Assembly (NCBI RefSeq): GCF_934561205.1
Contig: NZ_CAKTFU010000014.1
Coordinates: 1 to 64,000, forward strand
DNA: 64,000 nt
Source: an uncultured Gemmiger sp.
GTDB taxonomy: Bacteria > Bacillota > Clostridia > Oscillospirales > Ruminococcaceae
Reading direction: 5' to 3'
Shown here piece after piece: positions 48,268-58,553 of this stretch. Numbering within the stretch: position 1 is the stretch's first letter; each line of letters starts with the position of its first letter. The position numbers and the translations under genes were made by a program. The notes beneath the pieces are model-generated. The model was given only the letters and a program-made list of their open reading frames with translations. It did not search any database and was not told where the DNA came from.

Positions 48268-50751
48268 TCAGGCGGCGGGTTCGGTAGGTTCGGCAGGCTG
48301 CACGATGTAGGTGGCATCGGGCAGGTTATCCTCGGTATAGTAGCCCTTCTGCCCGCCGGAGCCGACAACGCCTGTAGCTGCGTTAAAGGACTTCTCTACG
48401 ACGTTTTCGCCCACAGGGAACTCCTTGTAGGGCAGGTCGGCCTGCAAGTCCTCCATCAGGTTTTTCCACAGCTGCTGGATAGCCTTACCGGTTTTGGCAC
48501 CGTACTGCCTCATATCGGTCGGGCGGTCAAAGCCCCACCAGATTGCCGTGCAATAGTAGGGGGTCAGGCCGGCAAAGGTGTAGTCCTTGTTGTCGGAGGT
48601 CGTACCGGTCTTGGCGGCGGCGTCCATTTCGCCCTTGGGTGCCATGCCTGCGGCTGTGCCGCCGCCGGACTTCAGCACGTTGGTCATCATGCGGTTCATG
48701 ATGTAGGCCGTGTCGCTGCTGATGGCCTGTGTGGTGTTGATATACTTGGTATTATCGATGATAACGCGGCCGTTGGAGTCGGTGACCATCGTGTAGAAAT
48801 GCGGCGAGGTAAACGTGCCGTCATAGAAAATGCTGTACGCACCTGCCAGCTGCACGGCGGTAAGGCCGTTGGTCTGGCCGCCCAGCACCAGAGGTGCCAG
48901 GTCCATGTCGTTGTCGGCGTCGATGTAGCTGCATTCCAGCGTGTCGTGCACAAAGTCGTACAGGTAATCCACGCCGACAATGTTGCCCAGCTGGACGGCG
49001 ACGGTGTTCAGGGATCGACGCAGGGCGTCGTACACCAGCACGATATCACCGTTGCCGCCTTCATTGCCGTAGTTGGTAGGCCATGCGCGCCAGATATCGT
49101 CACGCGCCTGGGCCTGGGCGGAAAGCGGGTTGATCTTGCCGACGTAGGAATCCTTCAGCACCTTGTGGTCGGCGGCAGAGTAAAGCGGCAGGTCCTGAAT
49201 GGGCGAGGAGTAGGTGATCTGCTTGTTGTCCAGCGCCAGGCAGTAGGCGCCGATGGGTTTCATGGTAGAACCTGTCTGGTGGGGCAGCAGGGCACGGTTG
49301 GTGCCCATGTCAACAGTCTTTTCGCCCAGACCGCCCGCAATACCCAGCACACTGCCGTCGTAATCCAGCACGGCAATGCTGGCCTGAGAGCGCACTTTTT
49401 CGTACACGCAGAGGTAGACGGTGTCATCGTTGGGATAGTTGGGGTCGGTGGATTCGCCGACCTTCAGTTCGGCGTTGGTTTCGTCGGTGTAAACGGGTAC
49501 ATCGTCGGTGCCGTACACGGCGTAGCCGTCCTTGGTGATGGGCAGACCGGTAGCCTCGTCGTACTGTACCATGTCCCAGGTGCTGGTCTCGGCGGGGTAG
49601 TCGCGCAGGCAGACGGGTTCCTCGTGCCACATGGCGGGAATGACGCCTTCCTCGTCGAGCATAGCCTCCTCGACAGCGGACTGGACGCGGGTATCGACGG
49701 TGGACTCAATGCGAAGGCCGCCGGTGAAGATCAGCTCCTGCGCTTCCTCCTTGGTGTAGCCGAGATCGTTGATAAGCTGGCTGCGCAGCTCGGTGTACAG
49801 CGAGTCGGTAAACCAGGAGTTGTTGGAGCTGCGGGTCGCGTTGGCCTTGGCGGTGCTGCTTTCCACAACGGTCAGCGGCTCGTTGCGGGCGGCGTTGTAC
49901 TCACTCTCGGTGATGTAGCCCTGGTCGAACATCTCGTACAGGACGTGGTTGCGGCGGCGCAGCAGGTTTTCGGGGTTGGTGAAGGGGTTGTAGCCCGTGG
50001 GGTTTTTACTGATGGAGGCCAGCACGGCGCACTCGGCCAGGCTCAGCTCGCTGACATCCTTGTCAAAGTAGGCGTTGGCACCCGCCTGCATACCGTGGAT
50101 AATACCGGTCAGCGGGATGGTGTTGAGGTAGGCTTCCAGAATGGTGTCCTTGCTGTAACGCTTGGCAAGACCCAGCGCGCGGAAAATCTCGCGCACCTTA
50201 CGCAGGGCGTCGGTCTCGTCGTCCTTGGTCAGGTTTTTGATGAGCTGCTGTTCCAGCGTGGAGGCACCCTGCTGTGAGCCGAGCAGAGCGTTGTCGGTCA
50301 TCATATTTAAGGTAGCGGCGATGGTACGCTTGAGGTTGATGCCCGGCTCGTTGCGGAAGTTTTTGTCCTCAACGGCGATGACCGCGTTCTGCAGGTTTTC
50401 CGGTATTTCGGAAAGCGGCACCTTGATGCGGTTTTCGCTGCGGGTAAAGTAGGCGTACTCGCTGCCGTCGGCGGCGTAGACGATGGAGGCTTCCATCAGA
50501 TGGCTGCTGTCCAGGTCCAGCACGGTGCTGTCGTTGGCGGTGACCTGCACCAGATACATGGCAAGCAGCACCGAACCGACGCTGGCCGCCATGATGCACA
50601 GGCAAAGCATACAGCCGATGAAGCCGAAAATCATGCCGGGGATACTGCGGCGGCGACGGGGCTTTTTCTTTTTCTTGGCCGGGGCTGCACCATCTGCGGG
50701 GGCCGTTTTGGCACCGTTGGTGGAAAGCTGGCGTTTCTGATTGGGTTCTAT
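48268..50751 (-). CDS. Class A penicillin-binding protein (PBP1A-like), probable ATA start
   Basis: A bifunctional murein polymerase. The N-terminal basic tail (KKKKKPRRRR) precedes a membrane helix, a GT51 transglycosylase (AVEDKNF; QGASTLEQQLIKNL) and a transpeptidase (GSTMKPIG, RSLNTV, AAKTGTT). The first ordinary start codon is ATG 50634, directly at the helix and with no ribosome site. Coding sequence continues upstream in frame to ATA 50751, which is 8 nt after a perfect AAAGGAGG and gives 827 residues with the positive tail expected for this topology. ATA initiation is my reading; a sequence error or mutation is the alternative. Confidence 0.9.
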   Translation of the reverse strand: MEPNQKRQLSTNGAKTAPADGAAPAKKKKKPRRRRSIPGMIFGFIGCMLCLCIMAASVGSVLLAMYLVQVTANDSTVLDLDSSHLMEASIVYAADGSEYAYFTRSENRIKVPLSEIPENLQNAVIAVEDKNFRNEPGINLKRTIAATLNMMTDNALLGSQQGASTLEQQLIKNLTKDDETDALRKVREIFRALGLAKRYSKDTILEAYLNTIPLTGIIHGMQAGANAYFDKDVSELSLAECAVLASISKNPTGYNPFTNPENLLRRRNHVLYEMFDQGYITESEYNAARNEPLTVVESSTAKANATRSSNNSWFTDSLYTELRSQLINDLGYTKEEAQELIFTGGLRIESTVDTRVQSAVEEAMLDEEGVIPAMWHEEPVCLRDYPAETSTWDMVQYDEATGLPITKDGYAVYGTDDVPVYTDETNAELKVGESTDPNYPNDDTVYLCVYEKVRSQASIAVLDYDGSVLGIAGGLGEKTVDMGTNRALLPHQTGSTMKPIGAYCLALDNKQITYSSPIQDLPLYSAADHKVLKDSYVGKINPLSAQAQARDDIWRAWPTNYGNEGGNGDIVLVYDALRRSLNTVAVQLGNIVGVDYLYDFVHDTLECSYIDADNDMDLAPLVLGGQTNGLTAVQLAGAYSIFYDGTFTSPHFYTMVTDSNGRVIIDNTKYINTTQAISSDTAYIMNRMMTNVLKSGGGTAAGMAPKGEMDAAAKTGTTSDNKDYTFAGLTPYYCTAIWWGFDRPTDMRQYGAKTGKAIQQLWKNLMEDLQADLPYKEFPVGENVVEKSFNAATGVVGSGGQKGYYTEDNLPDATYIVQPAEPTEPAA

Positions 50752-50949
50752 GGGAACCGCCTCCTTTAAGAGTTATAGACAAGATGCCGAGTAGCATCTG
50801 ATTGCAAACCGGTATAGAATGAATTATACCACAAACCGACGGTAAAAGTACAGCCCGGAATGTAAAATTCACAACTTTTTGAGTTTTTGCACATTTTTAT
50901 GCCATACTAACCCCAAAGGTTTGCTATTCTCCAAAGGAGGGTGTTTTTT

Positions 50950-51249
50950 ATGCGAGAGAATTTTCGGCGTTGTGCGGTCATGTTGCCGTTGTTGGCGGGG
51001 GTTGCCCTGCTGCTGGCCCTGCTTGTTTTGTGGGCACGCCGCCCGCAGCCCGCCGCACCGCGGTATATGCTGCGGGACAACGGCGGCCACCCCGCGTTAT
51101 ACACCGCCGACGGTGCAGGCCCCCTTGCGCAGTACGATGAAATTTACACCCGCCTTTTGCCGGAGAGCGATTATCTGAATTTGCAGCAGGGCATTTTGCT
51201 GGCCGACGAGGCAGAGCTGCAGGCAAGGCTGGAGGATCTGGGGCTTTGA
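50950..51249 (+). CDS. Small membrane-anchored BofC C-terminal-like protein
   Basis: 99 residues: a basic start (MRENFRR), one hydrophobic helix (about 9-30), then a 60-residue domain YMLRDNGGHPALYTADGAGP...YDEIYTRLLPESDYLNLQQGI. This short RDYxGxxALY...LPExD pattern is common in spore-forming Clostridia and resembles the C-terminal domain of BofC, a forespore signalling protein. AAAGGAGG lies 9 nt before the ATG at 50950. Function unproven. Confidence 0.7.
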   Translation: MRENFRRCAVMLPLLAGVALLLALLVLWARRPQPAAPRYMLRDNGGHPALYTADGAGPLAQYDEIYTRLLPESDYLNLQQGILLADEAELQARLEDLGL

Positions 51250-51283
51250 GGGGCAGAGTGGAGAGTTGAGAGTTGCGATTTGG

Positions 51284-51309
51284 TGTGCCCGCCGTGCGGG
51301 CACATTTTT
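51284..51309 (+). terminator. Terminator of the BofC-like gene
   Basis: Stem GTGCCCGC-cgt-GCGGGCAC followed by ATTTTTAT. Confidence 0.75.
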
Positions 51310-51353
51310 ATGATGTGGAAATTTTCCCGATGGTTCGATATGCTTTTTGAATC

Positions 51354-51571
51354 GTAGGGGCGAGCATTGCTCGCCTGTGCGGTTTGCCCGTTAGGTTGAT
51401 TTGCCGGGATGGCTGCGGCGGGCGGCATATATGCCGCCCCTACGGAGTACCCGTAATATTGTTGTTGCCGTTTTGTCGCGGGCGGGGCATGCCCCGCCCC
51501 TACGGGGTGGTGGTTTTTTGGTTATTGCAATAACCGCAAGGCGGCAAGGAGGGGTCAAGACCCCTCCCTAC
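51354..51571. repeat. Cluster of four short palindromic repeats
   Basis: Hairpins at 51354-51375 (GGCGAGC-att-GCTCGCC), 51418-51443 (GGGCGGCAT-AT-ATGCCGCCC), 51478-51503 (GGGCGGGGC-AT-GCCCCGCCC) and 51546-51571 (GAGGGGTC-aa-GACCCCTC). Each has GTAGGG or CCCTAC on one side. Densest occurrence of this family in the window. Confidence 0.65.
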
Positions 51572-51579
51572 GAACCAGC

Positions 51580-51826
51580 CATAAGAAAGAATCAAACGGG
51601 TAGAAAACCAACTTCCGTATTTTTTCGGCGGAGCCGTAAGACGGGAGCGGGTGGGCGGGGCGTCAAAAAATGTGTCTTGACGATTTTTTAGACCCGCCCG
51701 TCCGCGACCCACCTATTTGGGGTTCCAAGGGGCGAGTAGCCCCTTGGCCGTGCCCCGCGCCTCGGAACTAGCGGCAGTTTTCTCTGGTTCTCTCTTTTGC
51801 TGCCAAAAGAGAGAACAAACCCGCAC
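51580..51826. other. Gene-free spacer with further inverted repeats
   Basis: Holds GTCAAAAAAT...ATTTTTTAGAC (about 51661-51690), CCAAGGGGC-gagta-GCCCCTTGG (51727-51747) and the pair TTCTCTCTTTTG / CAAAAGAGAGAA (about 51788-51814). No ribosome site leads any of the short frames here; I consider it non-coding repeat DNA. Confidence 0.45.
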
Positions 51827-51861
51827 CAAAAAAGGCAGCCGCCCTTTTCAGGACAGCTGCC
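51827..51861 (-). terminator. Terminator of the hrcA-grpE-dnaK-dnaJ operon
   Basis: Leftward stem GGCAGCTGTCC... / ...GGGCGGCTGCC followed by TTTTTTGG, 10 bp after dnaJ. Confidence 0.85.
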
Positions 51862-51871
51862 TTGCCGCTAT

Positions 51872-53041
51872 TTACGATGTAAACCGATCTTTCAGGTTTT
51901 TGAAAAAGCCCTTGCGCTTTTCGTAGTTTTCGTCCCTGAGGGAGTCCTCAAAGGCTTTCAGGGCGTCACGCTGGGTGCGGTTGAGCTTTTTGGGGATCTC
52001 GACCTCCACAATGACGTACTGGTTGCCGCGGCCGCGTCCGTTCAGATACTGGATACCCTGACCCGACAGACGGAACTTGGTGCCGCTCTGCGTGCCTTCC
52101 GGAATGCGCTGGGCAACCTTGCCGTCCACCGTGGGCACCTCGATCTCTGCGCCGAGGACTGCCTGCGAGTAGGTGATTGGCACACGGACGTAAACATCGT
52201 AGCCGTCGCGCTCAAACACGGGGTCGGTCTTGACGGTCACATGGACGATCACGTCACCGTTGGGGCCGCCGTTGGTGCCGGCGTCGCCCTGACCGCGCAG
52301 TGCCACGTTCTGGTCATCGTCGATACCCGCAGGGATCTTGACCTCCAGCGTTTTGCGGGCAACGGTCTTGCCTGTGCCGCGGCAGGTCTTGCAGGGGTTC
52401 TTGATGATGGTGCCGCGTCCGCCGCAGTGCGGGCAGGGCTGCTGGCTTTGCATAACGCCAAAAGGCGTGCGCTGCTGGGTCACGACATAGCCGCGGCCGC
52501 CGCACTCGGTGCAGGTTTCGGGGCTGCTGCCGGGCGCACAGCCGTTGCCGCCGCAATCCGGGCAGCTTTGCTGACGGTTCAGCGTAACCTTTTTGGTGCA
52601 GCCGTGGGCGGCCTCCTCAAAGGTCAAAATGACGTTGGCCTGGATATCATGGCCCTTGCGCGGGGCGTTGGGGTTGGCGCGGCTTGAACCGCCGAAACCA
52701 CCGAAACCGCCGCCGAACAAATCGCCGAAGATATCGCCCAGATCCACACCGCCTGCGCCAAAGCCGCCGAAACCGCCGGCGCCATAGCCGCCCTGACCGG
52801 CCCCGTAATTGGGATCGACCCCGGCAAAGCCGAACTGGTCATAGCGCTTGCGCTTGTCCGGGTTGGACAAGACGTCGTTTGCCTCGTTGACCTCTTTGAA
52901 CTTTTCCTCGGCTTCTTTGTTGCCGGGATTCAGGTCGGGGTGGTACTTTTTGGCCAGCTTGCGGTAGGCGCTTTTGATCTCGGCATCCGTTGCGTTTTTG
53001 CCGATGCCCAGCACCTCGTAATAATCACGTTTATCTGCCAT
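51872..53041 (-). CDS. dnaJ: Chaperone protein DnaJ
   Basis: 389 residues in standard order: J domain with HPD (YHPDLNPG), a Gly/Phe-rich linker, four CxxCxGxG zinc repeats ([32 protein letters not shown]) and the C-terminal substrate-binding domains. Stimulates DnaK ATPase. Last gene of the heat-shock operon. Confidence 0.97.
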   Translation of the reverse strand: MADKRDYYEVLGIGKNATDAEIKSAYRKLAKKYHPDLNPGNKEAEEKFKEVNEANDVLSNPDKRKRYDQFGFAGVDPNYGAGQGGYGAGGFGGFGAGGVDLGDIFGDLFGGGFGGFGGSSRANPNAPRKGHDIQANVILTFEEAAHGCTKKVTLNRQQSCPDCGGNGCAPGSSPETCTECGGRGYVVTQQRTPFGVMQSQQPCPHCGGRGTIIKNPCKTCRGTGKTVARKTLEVKIPAGIDDDQNVALRGQGDAGTNGGPNGDVIVHVTVKTDPVFERDGYDVYVRVPITYSQAVLGAEIEVPTVDGKVAQRIPEGTQSGTKFRLSGQGIQYLNGRGRGNQYVIVEVEIPKKLNRTQRDALKAFEDSLRDENYEKRKGFFKNLKDRFTS

Positions 53042-53135
53042 AGAATCTATCCCCTCTGTTTTGGGCTTAAACCCCCAAGAGCCGCCGCCGGGGTTTGGGG
53101 TCCGGCGGCGGCCATAGCGGGTTTATTCAGTTACA

Positions 53136-54974
<1,839 letters not shown>

Positions 54975-55044
54975 TCAAATCTGCTTTGAAAACGGTGAAT
55001 ATTTTTTGAATTTATGTGAACGGGTCTTGCGGCCCGGTCAGGCT

Positions 55045-55644
55045 TTATTCGGCCACCACAACGGTGGCGTGGCGAATGATCTTATCGCCGATCTTGTAGC
55101 CCTTCTGGAAAACCTGCACCACGGTGCCGCTTTCCTGCCCGTCCTGCGGCGGGACCTGCTGCACGGCGTTCATCAGGTTGGGGTCAAAGGGCTTATCCTG
55201 CGCTTCGATCTCGGTGATGTTCAGCTTTTCCAAAGCCTGCCCGGCCTTGTCCAGCGTCATCATCACGCCCTTTTTGTAGTTTTCGTCGGCACAGGCGGCG
55301 TTGGCCGCCATATCCAGCGTGTCGAGGATGCCCAAAATCTGCGTTACGGCGTGGGAAACACCGTCGTTGAATTTCTGGTCAGCCTCGCGCTGGCTGCGCT
55401 TGCGGTAGTTGTCATACTCGGCGGCGGTGCGCAACAGCTGGCTTTTCAGGTCGTCGGCCTTTTTTTCGGCGGCGTCCAGCTTGGCTTCCAGCGCAGCCGT
55501 CTCGTGACGCTTCTTCTCGTGCTTAGGCGCCTTTTCGGGGGCGGGGGCTTCTGCTTCGGTCTTGGCCTCGGTGTTGGCTTCCGTCTTGACCTCTGCGGTC
55601 TCCGGCTCCTGCGCGGCGTTCTTTTTTTCTTCTTCGTGACTCAT
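55045..55644 (-). CDS. grpE: Nucleotide exchange factor GrpE
   Basis: 199 residues: a charged N-terminal third (Glu/Ala/Lys, low complexity), a long coiled coil (about 55-115, DNYRKRSQREADQKFNDGV) and a C-terminal beta domain ending VGDKIIRHATVVVAE-like. Releases ADP from DnaK. GTAAGGAGG upstream; 19 bp after hrcA. Confidence 0.95.
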   Translation of the reverse strand: MSHEEEKKNAAQEPETAEVKTEANTEAKTEAEAPAPEKAPKHEKKRHETAALEAKLDAAEKKADDLKSQLLRTAAEYDNYRKRSQREADQKFNDGVSHAVTQILGILDTLDMAANAACADENYKKGVMMTLDKAGQALEKLNITEIEAQDKPFDPNLMNAVQQVPPQDGQESGTVVQVFQKGYKIGDKIIRHATVVVAE

Positions 55645-55663
55645 TGCGGGTCCTCCTTACCTG

Positions 55664-56677
55664 TTATAGCCCCTGCCCTGCCATGCTCTGCCCCAGCTTG
55701 GCGGCAAAGTAGTCAAGGATCGGCAGCAGGCGTTGATATTCCATGCGGGTCGAACCGATAAGCGCCACCGACCCTGTCAGGCCGCCGCCCGCAAGATAAC
55801 GCTTGCTGACGATACAGGCCCCCGGCATGGGCGGCTCTAAGTCGCTGCCCAGGGTGGCGGTGATCTTGCCGCCCTCGGGGCGGATCAGCTCGGACGCGGC
55901 CTCGTTGTCGGAAAATATCTCCAGCAGCGTGCCGAGATTTTGGCGAACCTCCAGCATCTTTGCCAGATACTGCGCGCCCTCTAAGTAGGCTTGGCTGCCG
56001 GTGGTGACCAGCGCCTGCGCGGCCATGACCACGGGGGCCAGCCGCTGCCCGGCTGCCAGCACCATGCTGGCGGTCAGCATCGGGCTTAGATCCTGCGGTG
56101 CCACAAAGGTAAGACCGCGGTTCAAAAGCTGCGCCAGACTGGCGGCGTCATCGCGGGAAAGCCCCGTGTCCACCCGCGCCACGCGGGTACGCACACCGCC
56201 CGCACTGGTTACGGCCAGCACGGCGGCGGAGTAGCGCCCCACCTGCACGACCTCAAAGTGGGCAATGCAAAGGTCGGGGGCCTGCGGCGTGGTGGCGGCT
56301 GCGGCGCAGCCGGTCAAATCGGCCAGGCTGCGGGCCGCGGCGGGAACGAGCTTTTCCGGCTCGGCGTCCATATCGGCAAACAGCGCGTCGATGTGGCTGC
56401 GATCCGCCTCATCCAGGGGGGCGGTGTCGGGCGCCTCGATCAGGTGATCCAGATAGTAGCGATACCCCTGTGTGCTGGGCACCCGCCCGGCGCTGGTGTG
56501 GGGCTGCTCCAGCAGACCCAGCTTGGTCAGCGCCGCCATCTCGTTGCGCAGTGTCGCGCTGGACAGTGCCATATCAAAGTAGCTTGCCAAAAGACCCGAA
56601 CCGACCGGCTCGCCGTCGTTGGCATACAGGGCAACAATGGCTTCCAAAATACGCTGCTTGCGTGCATCCATTGCCAA
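55664..56677 (-). CDS. hrcA: Heat-inducible transcription repressor HrcA
   Basis: About 337 residues. N-terminal winged helix (RKQRILEAIVALYANDGEPVGS; SSATLRNEMAALTKLGLLEQPHTSAGRVPS) and the HrcA regulatory domain. Binds CIRCE. Start: the ATG at 56686 touches the AAAAGGAG ribosome site and cannot use it; TTG 56677 is 9 nt from AAAGGAG and is preferred, with ATG 56671 also possible. A CIRCE site lies 37 bp upstream, so the operon is autoregulated. Confidence 0.94.
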   Translation of the reverse strand: MAMDARKQRILEAIVALYANDGEPVGSGLLASYFDMALSSATLRNEMAALTKLGLLEQPHTSAGRVPSTQGYRYYLDHLIEAPDTAPLDEADRSHIDALFADMDAEPEKLVPAAARSLADLTGCAAAATTPQAPDLCIAHFEVVQVGRYSAAVLAVTSAGGVRTRVARVDTGLSRDDAASLAQLLNRGLTFVAPQDLSPMLTASMVLAAGQRLAPVVMAAQALVTTGSQAYLEGAQYLAKMLEVRQNLGTLLEIFSDNEAASELIRPEGGKITATLGSDLEPPMPGACIVSKRYLAGGGLTGSVALIGSTRMEYQRLLPILDYFAAKLGQSMAGQGL

Positions 56678-56713
56678 CCTGCTCATCTCCTTTTGCTGTG
56701 TGTCACTGTTTGT

Positions 56714-56740
56714 TTAGCACTCCATATCTCCGAGTGCTAA
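56714..56740. promoter_or_regulatory. CIRCE operator
   Basis: Perfect consensus TTAGCACTC-N9-GAGTGCTAA, just downstream of the -10 box of the hrcA operon promoter; target of HrcA. Confidence 0.98.
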
Positions 56741-56744
56741 GTTT

Positions 56745-56772
56745 ATTATATGCCCATTTTTCAATTAGTCAA
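56745..56772 (-). promoter_or_regulatory. Promoter of hrcA-grpE-dnaK-dnaJ
   Basis: Leftward TTGACT (56767-56772), 16-bp spacer, TATAAT (56745-56750), with CIRCE immediately downstream. Confidence 0.85.
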
Positions 56773-56977
56773 GAGGTTTTGCGAAAGATTTTTCAAGTTT
56801 AACAGTTTCGTCACAAACGGTCGTTCCCGGCACGGTTGACTTTGCGGGAAAAGGGGTCGTATACTTATATAGGTAGCTTGTTCATAAAGGTTGCGAACTT
56901 TCGGCGGGTTTGCAGGGGACGGTCTGTCTGTGCGGCGGCAGCGTGTCAAAAATCACGTTCTTGGTCTATTATAATGT

Positions 56978-57082
56978 GTAGGGGCGACCATCGGTCGCCC
57001 GCCAGTTTGGCGCAGCATCGCGTTTTTCTGGGCAGTTTTCTTACAAGGTAAACGGGCACGGGCGAGCAATGCTCGCCCCTAC
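56978..57082. repeat. Pair of short palindromic repeats
   Basis: Inverted orientation: GTAGGGGCGACC-at-CGGTCGCCCGC (56978-57002) and CGGGCGAGC-aat-GCTCGCCCCTAC (57059-57082). The second lies 25 bp after the spoVT stop. The flanking sequence between the hrcA promoter and spoVT (56773-57106) holds no gene. Confidence 0.6.
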
Positions 57083-57106
57083 AAGAGCTTTCGACAGGCA
57101 AGGCGG

Positions 57107-57652
57107 CTATTCCAGACATTTCGCCAAAAAGGCCGCTGCCGTGCCGACTGCTGCCGCCGCCTCCGGCGACGCGGGCTTTGCTTTTTCGCCGCCCGTCAGC
57201 AGCACCCCGCCCTCCACATCACCCTGCACCACAATGGGCGCGGCGCACAGAATGCGGCAGTCCCCGCGCTCACACAGCCGCAAATCGGCCCCGCCGGGCC
57301 GCGCCTTGTACAGCCGACGCGCCGCCAGCAGGTGCTCAACCTCCGGCGAAACGGCACACCCCACCAGCGCCGACGCCTCGCCTTTGGGCAGCCCTGCCGC
57401 CGCAAGGATACTGCCCCTGTCACAGATGACGACCGCGCAGCCCAGGCTCTTGGCCAGCACCTCGGCATAGTCCCTTGCCGGCTGCCCCAGCCCGCCCAGC
57501 GGCGAATATTTTTTGAATACGACCTCCCCGTCAGCGGCGGCAAAAATTTCCAGCGCGTCACCCTCGCGGATATGCTGTGTCTTTCGTATCTCCTTGGGGA
57601 TGACAATGCGCCCCAATTCATCGATGCGGCGTACAATTCCTGTGGATTTCAT
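57107..57652 (-). CDS. spoVT: Stage V sporulation protein T (AbrB-family regulator)
   Basis: 181 residues. The N-terminal swapped-hairpin AbrB DNA-binding domain (KSTGIVRRIDELGRIVIPKE) is nearly the SpoVT consensus, followed by a GAF-like domain (about 60-175) as in SpoVT. Adjusts SigG-dependent genes in the forespore. The ATG at 57652 follows AGAAGGGG; the long frame further upstream runs through the repeat element at 57680-57851 and is not part of the gene. Confidence 0.93.
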   Translation of the reverse strand: MKSTGIVRRIDELGRIVIPKEIRKTQHIREGDALEIFAAADGEVVFKKYSPLGGLGQPARDYAEVLAKSLGCAVVICDRGSILAAAGLPKGEASALVGCAVSPEVEHLLAARRLYKARPGGADLRLCERGDCRILCAAPIVVQGDVEGGVLLTGGEKAKPASPEAAAAVGTAAAFLAKCLE

Positions 57653-57679
57653 AGCAATTCCCCTTCTCTTTTGTTGATG

Positions 57680-57851
57680 GGCAATACCGCATAATTCTAA
57701 GTGCCGATACGGCGAGCGAGGTGCGGCAGCTGCTAAGCCAAAAGCGCAGATAATACTGGATGTCTTATCGAGCATTTTGGCAACGCAGATGCCGTGCCGC
57801 AGCCGCCGGAGCGGTGCTTGAGCCGTCAGGCGGGAATTGTGCGGTGTTGCC
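57680..57851. repeat. 172-bp inverted-terminal element, copy 2
   Basis: Same length and ends as 23877-24048 (GGCAATACCGCATAATTC ... GAATTGTGCGGTGTTGCC), about ten differences. Several changes fall in the apex of the central stem. It sits between divergent spoVT and the NUDIX gene, only 54 bp before the NUDIX start, so it may carry or displace their promoters. Confidence 0.75.
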
Positions 57852-57904
57852 TTTGGTAGTATTTGTAAATCTCGCCTTTTTATACCGGAAAGGAGTTTTC
57901 CCCT

Positions 57905-58375
57905 ATGCTGCAAACCACCCTCTGCTATTTGGAAAAAGACGGCTGCTATCTGATGCTGCACCGCGTAAAAAAGAAGAACGACGTCAACCACGACAAGTGG
58001 GTGGGCGTCGGCGGCAAATTTGAGCCGGGCGAGGACGCCCTTGCCTGCGTGCTGCGCGAGGTGCTTGAGGAAACCGGCTTTACGATGCGAGACCCCGCCT
58101 ACCGCGGCATTGTGGATTTTTACGCCCCGCCGTGGCCCGCCGAGCGGATGCACCTGTTCACCTGCACGGATTTTTGCGGCGAGCCGATTGACTGCGACGA
58201 AGGCACGCCGGAATGGGTGCCCAAGGCCGAGGTGACGCAGCTGCCCATCTGGCAGGGGGACAAGCTGTTTTTTCAGCTGTTGAACGATAACGCGCCGTTT
58301 TTCCATTTAGAACTCTACTATGACGGCGACACACTGACCCGCGCCGTACTGGACGGCACGGAACTGCCGTTGTAA
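57905..58375 (+). CDS. NUDIX hydrolase (MutT/8-oxo-dGTPase-like)
   Basis: 156 residues with an intact Nudix box (GGKFEPGEDALACVLREVLEETG-like, residues about 37-59: G, E, REVLEET, G in place). The opening TTLCYLEKDGCYLMLHRVKKKND and the later WQGDKLFF resemble 8-oxo-dGTP diphosphatases of Firmicutes. Probably cleans oxidised nucleotides; the substrate is inferred. GGAAAGGAG upstream. Confidence 0.88.
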   Translation: MLQTTLCYLEKDGCYLMLHRVKKKNDVNHDKWVGVGGKFEPGEDALACVLREVLEETGFTMRDPAYRGIVDFYAPPWPAERMHLFTCTDFCGEPIDCDEGTPEWVPKAEVTQLPIWQGDKLFFQLLNDNAPFFHLELYYDGDTLTRAVLDGTELPL

Positions 58376-58463
58376 AACATGACTGCATTTTTGCGCCGCA
58401 ACGCACCTTTTTTGCGCTATTTGCCGTTTTTGGAAGTTCCCCCTTTTCAACTGTCGAAAACCG

Positions 58464-58472
58464 TGGTATAAT
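58464..58472 (+). promoter_or_regulatory. Extended -10 promoter of the symporter gene
   Basis: TGGTATAAT with a weak -35 (TTTCAA) 16 bp upstream. The leader then forms GTGTCA-GGCTC-cgtt-GAGCC-TGACAC (58483-58515). Confidence 0.6.
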
Positions 58473-58553
58473 GGCACCCAGTGTGTCAAGGCTCCGTTGA
58501 GCCAACCCGTGACACAAAACAGTAAAATTGAATAATTTTCGGGGTGGTATAAC

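Noticed and set aside
57653-58306. N-terminal extension of the spoVT frame across the repeat element and NUDIX gene
   Set aside because: SpoVT begins canonically at 57652 with its own ribosome site; the extension is antisense to the NUDIX gene and crosses the 172-bp element.
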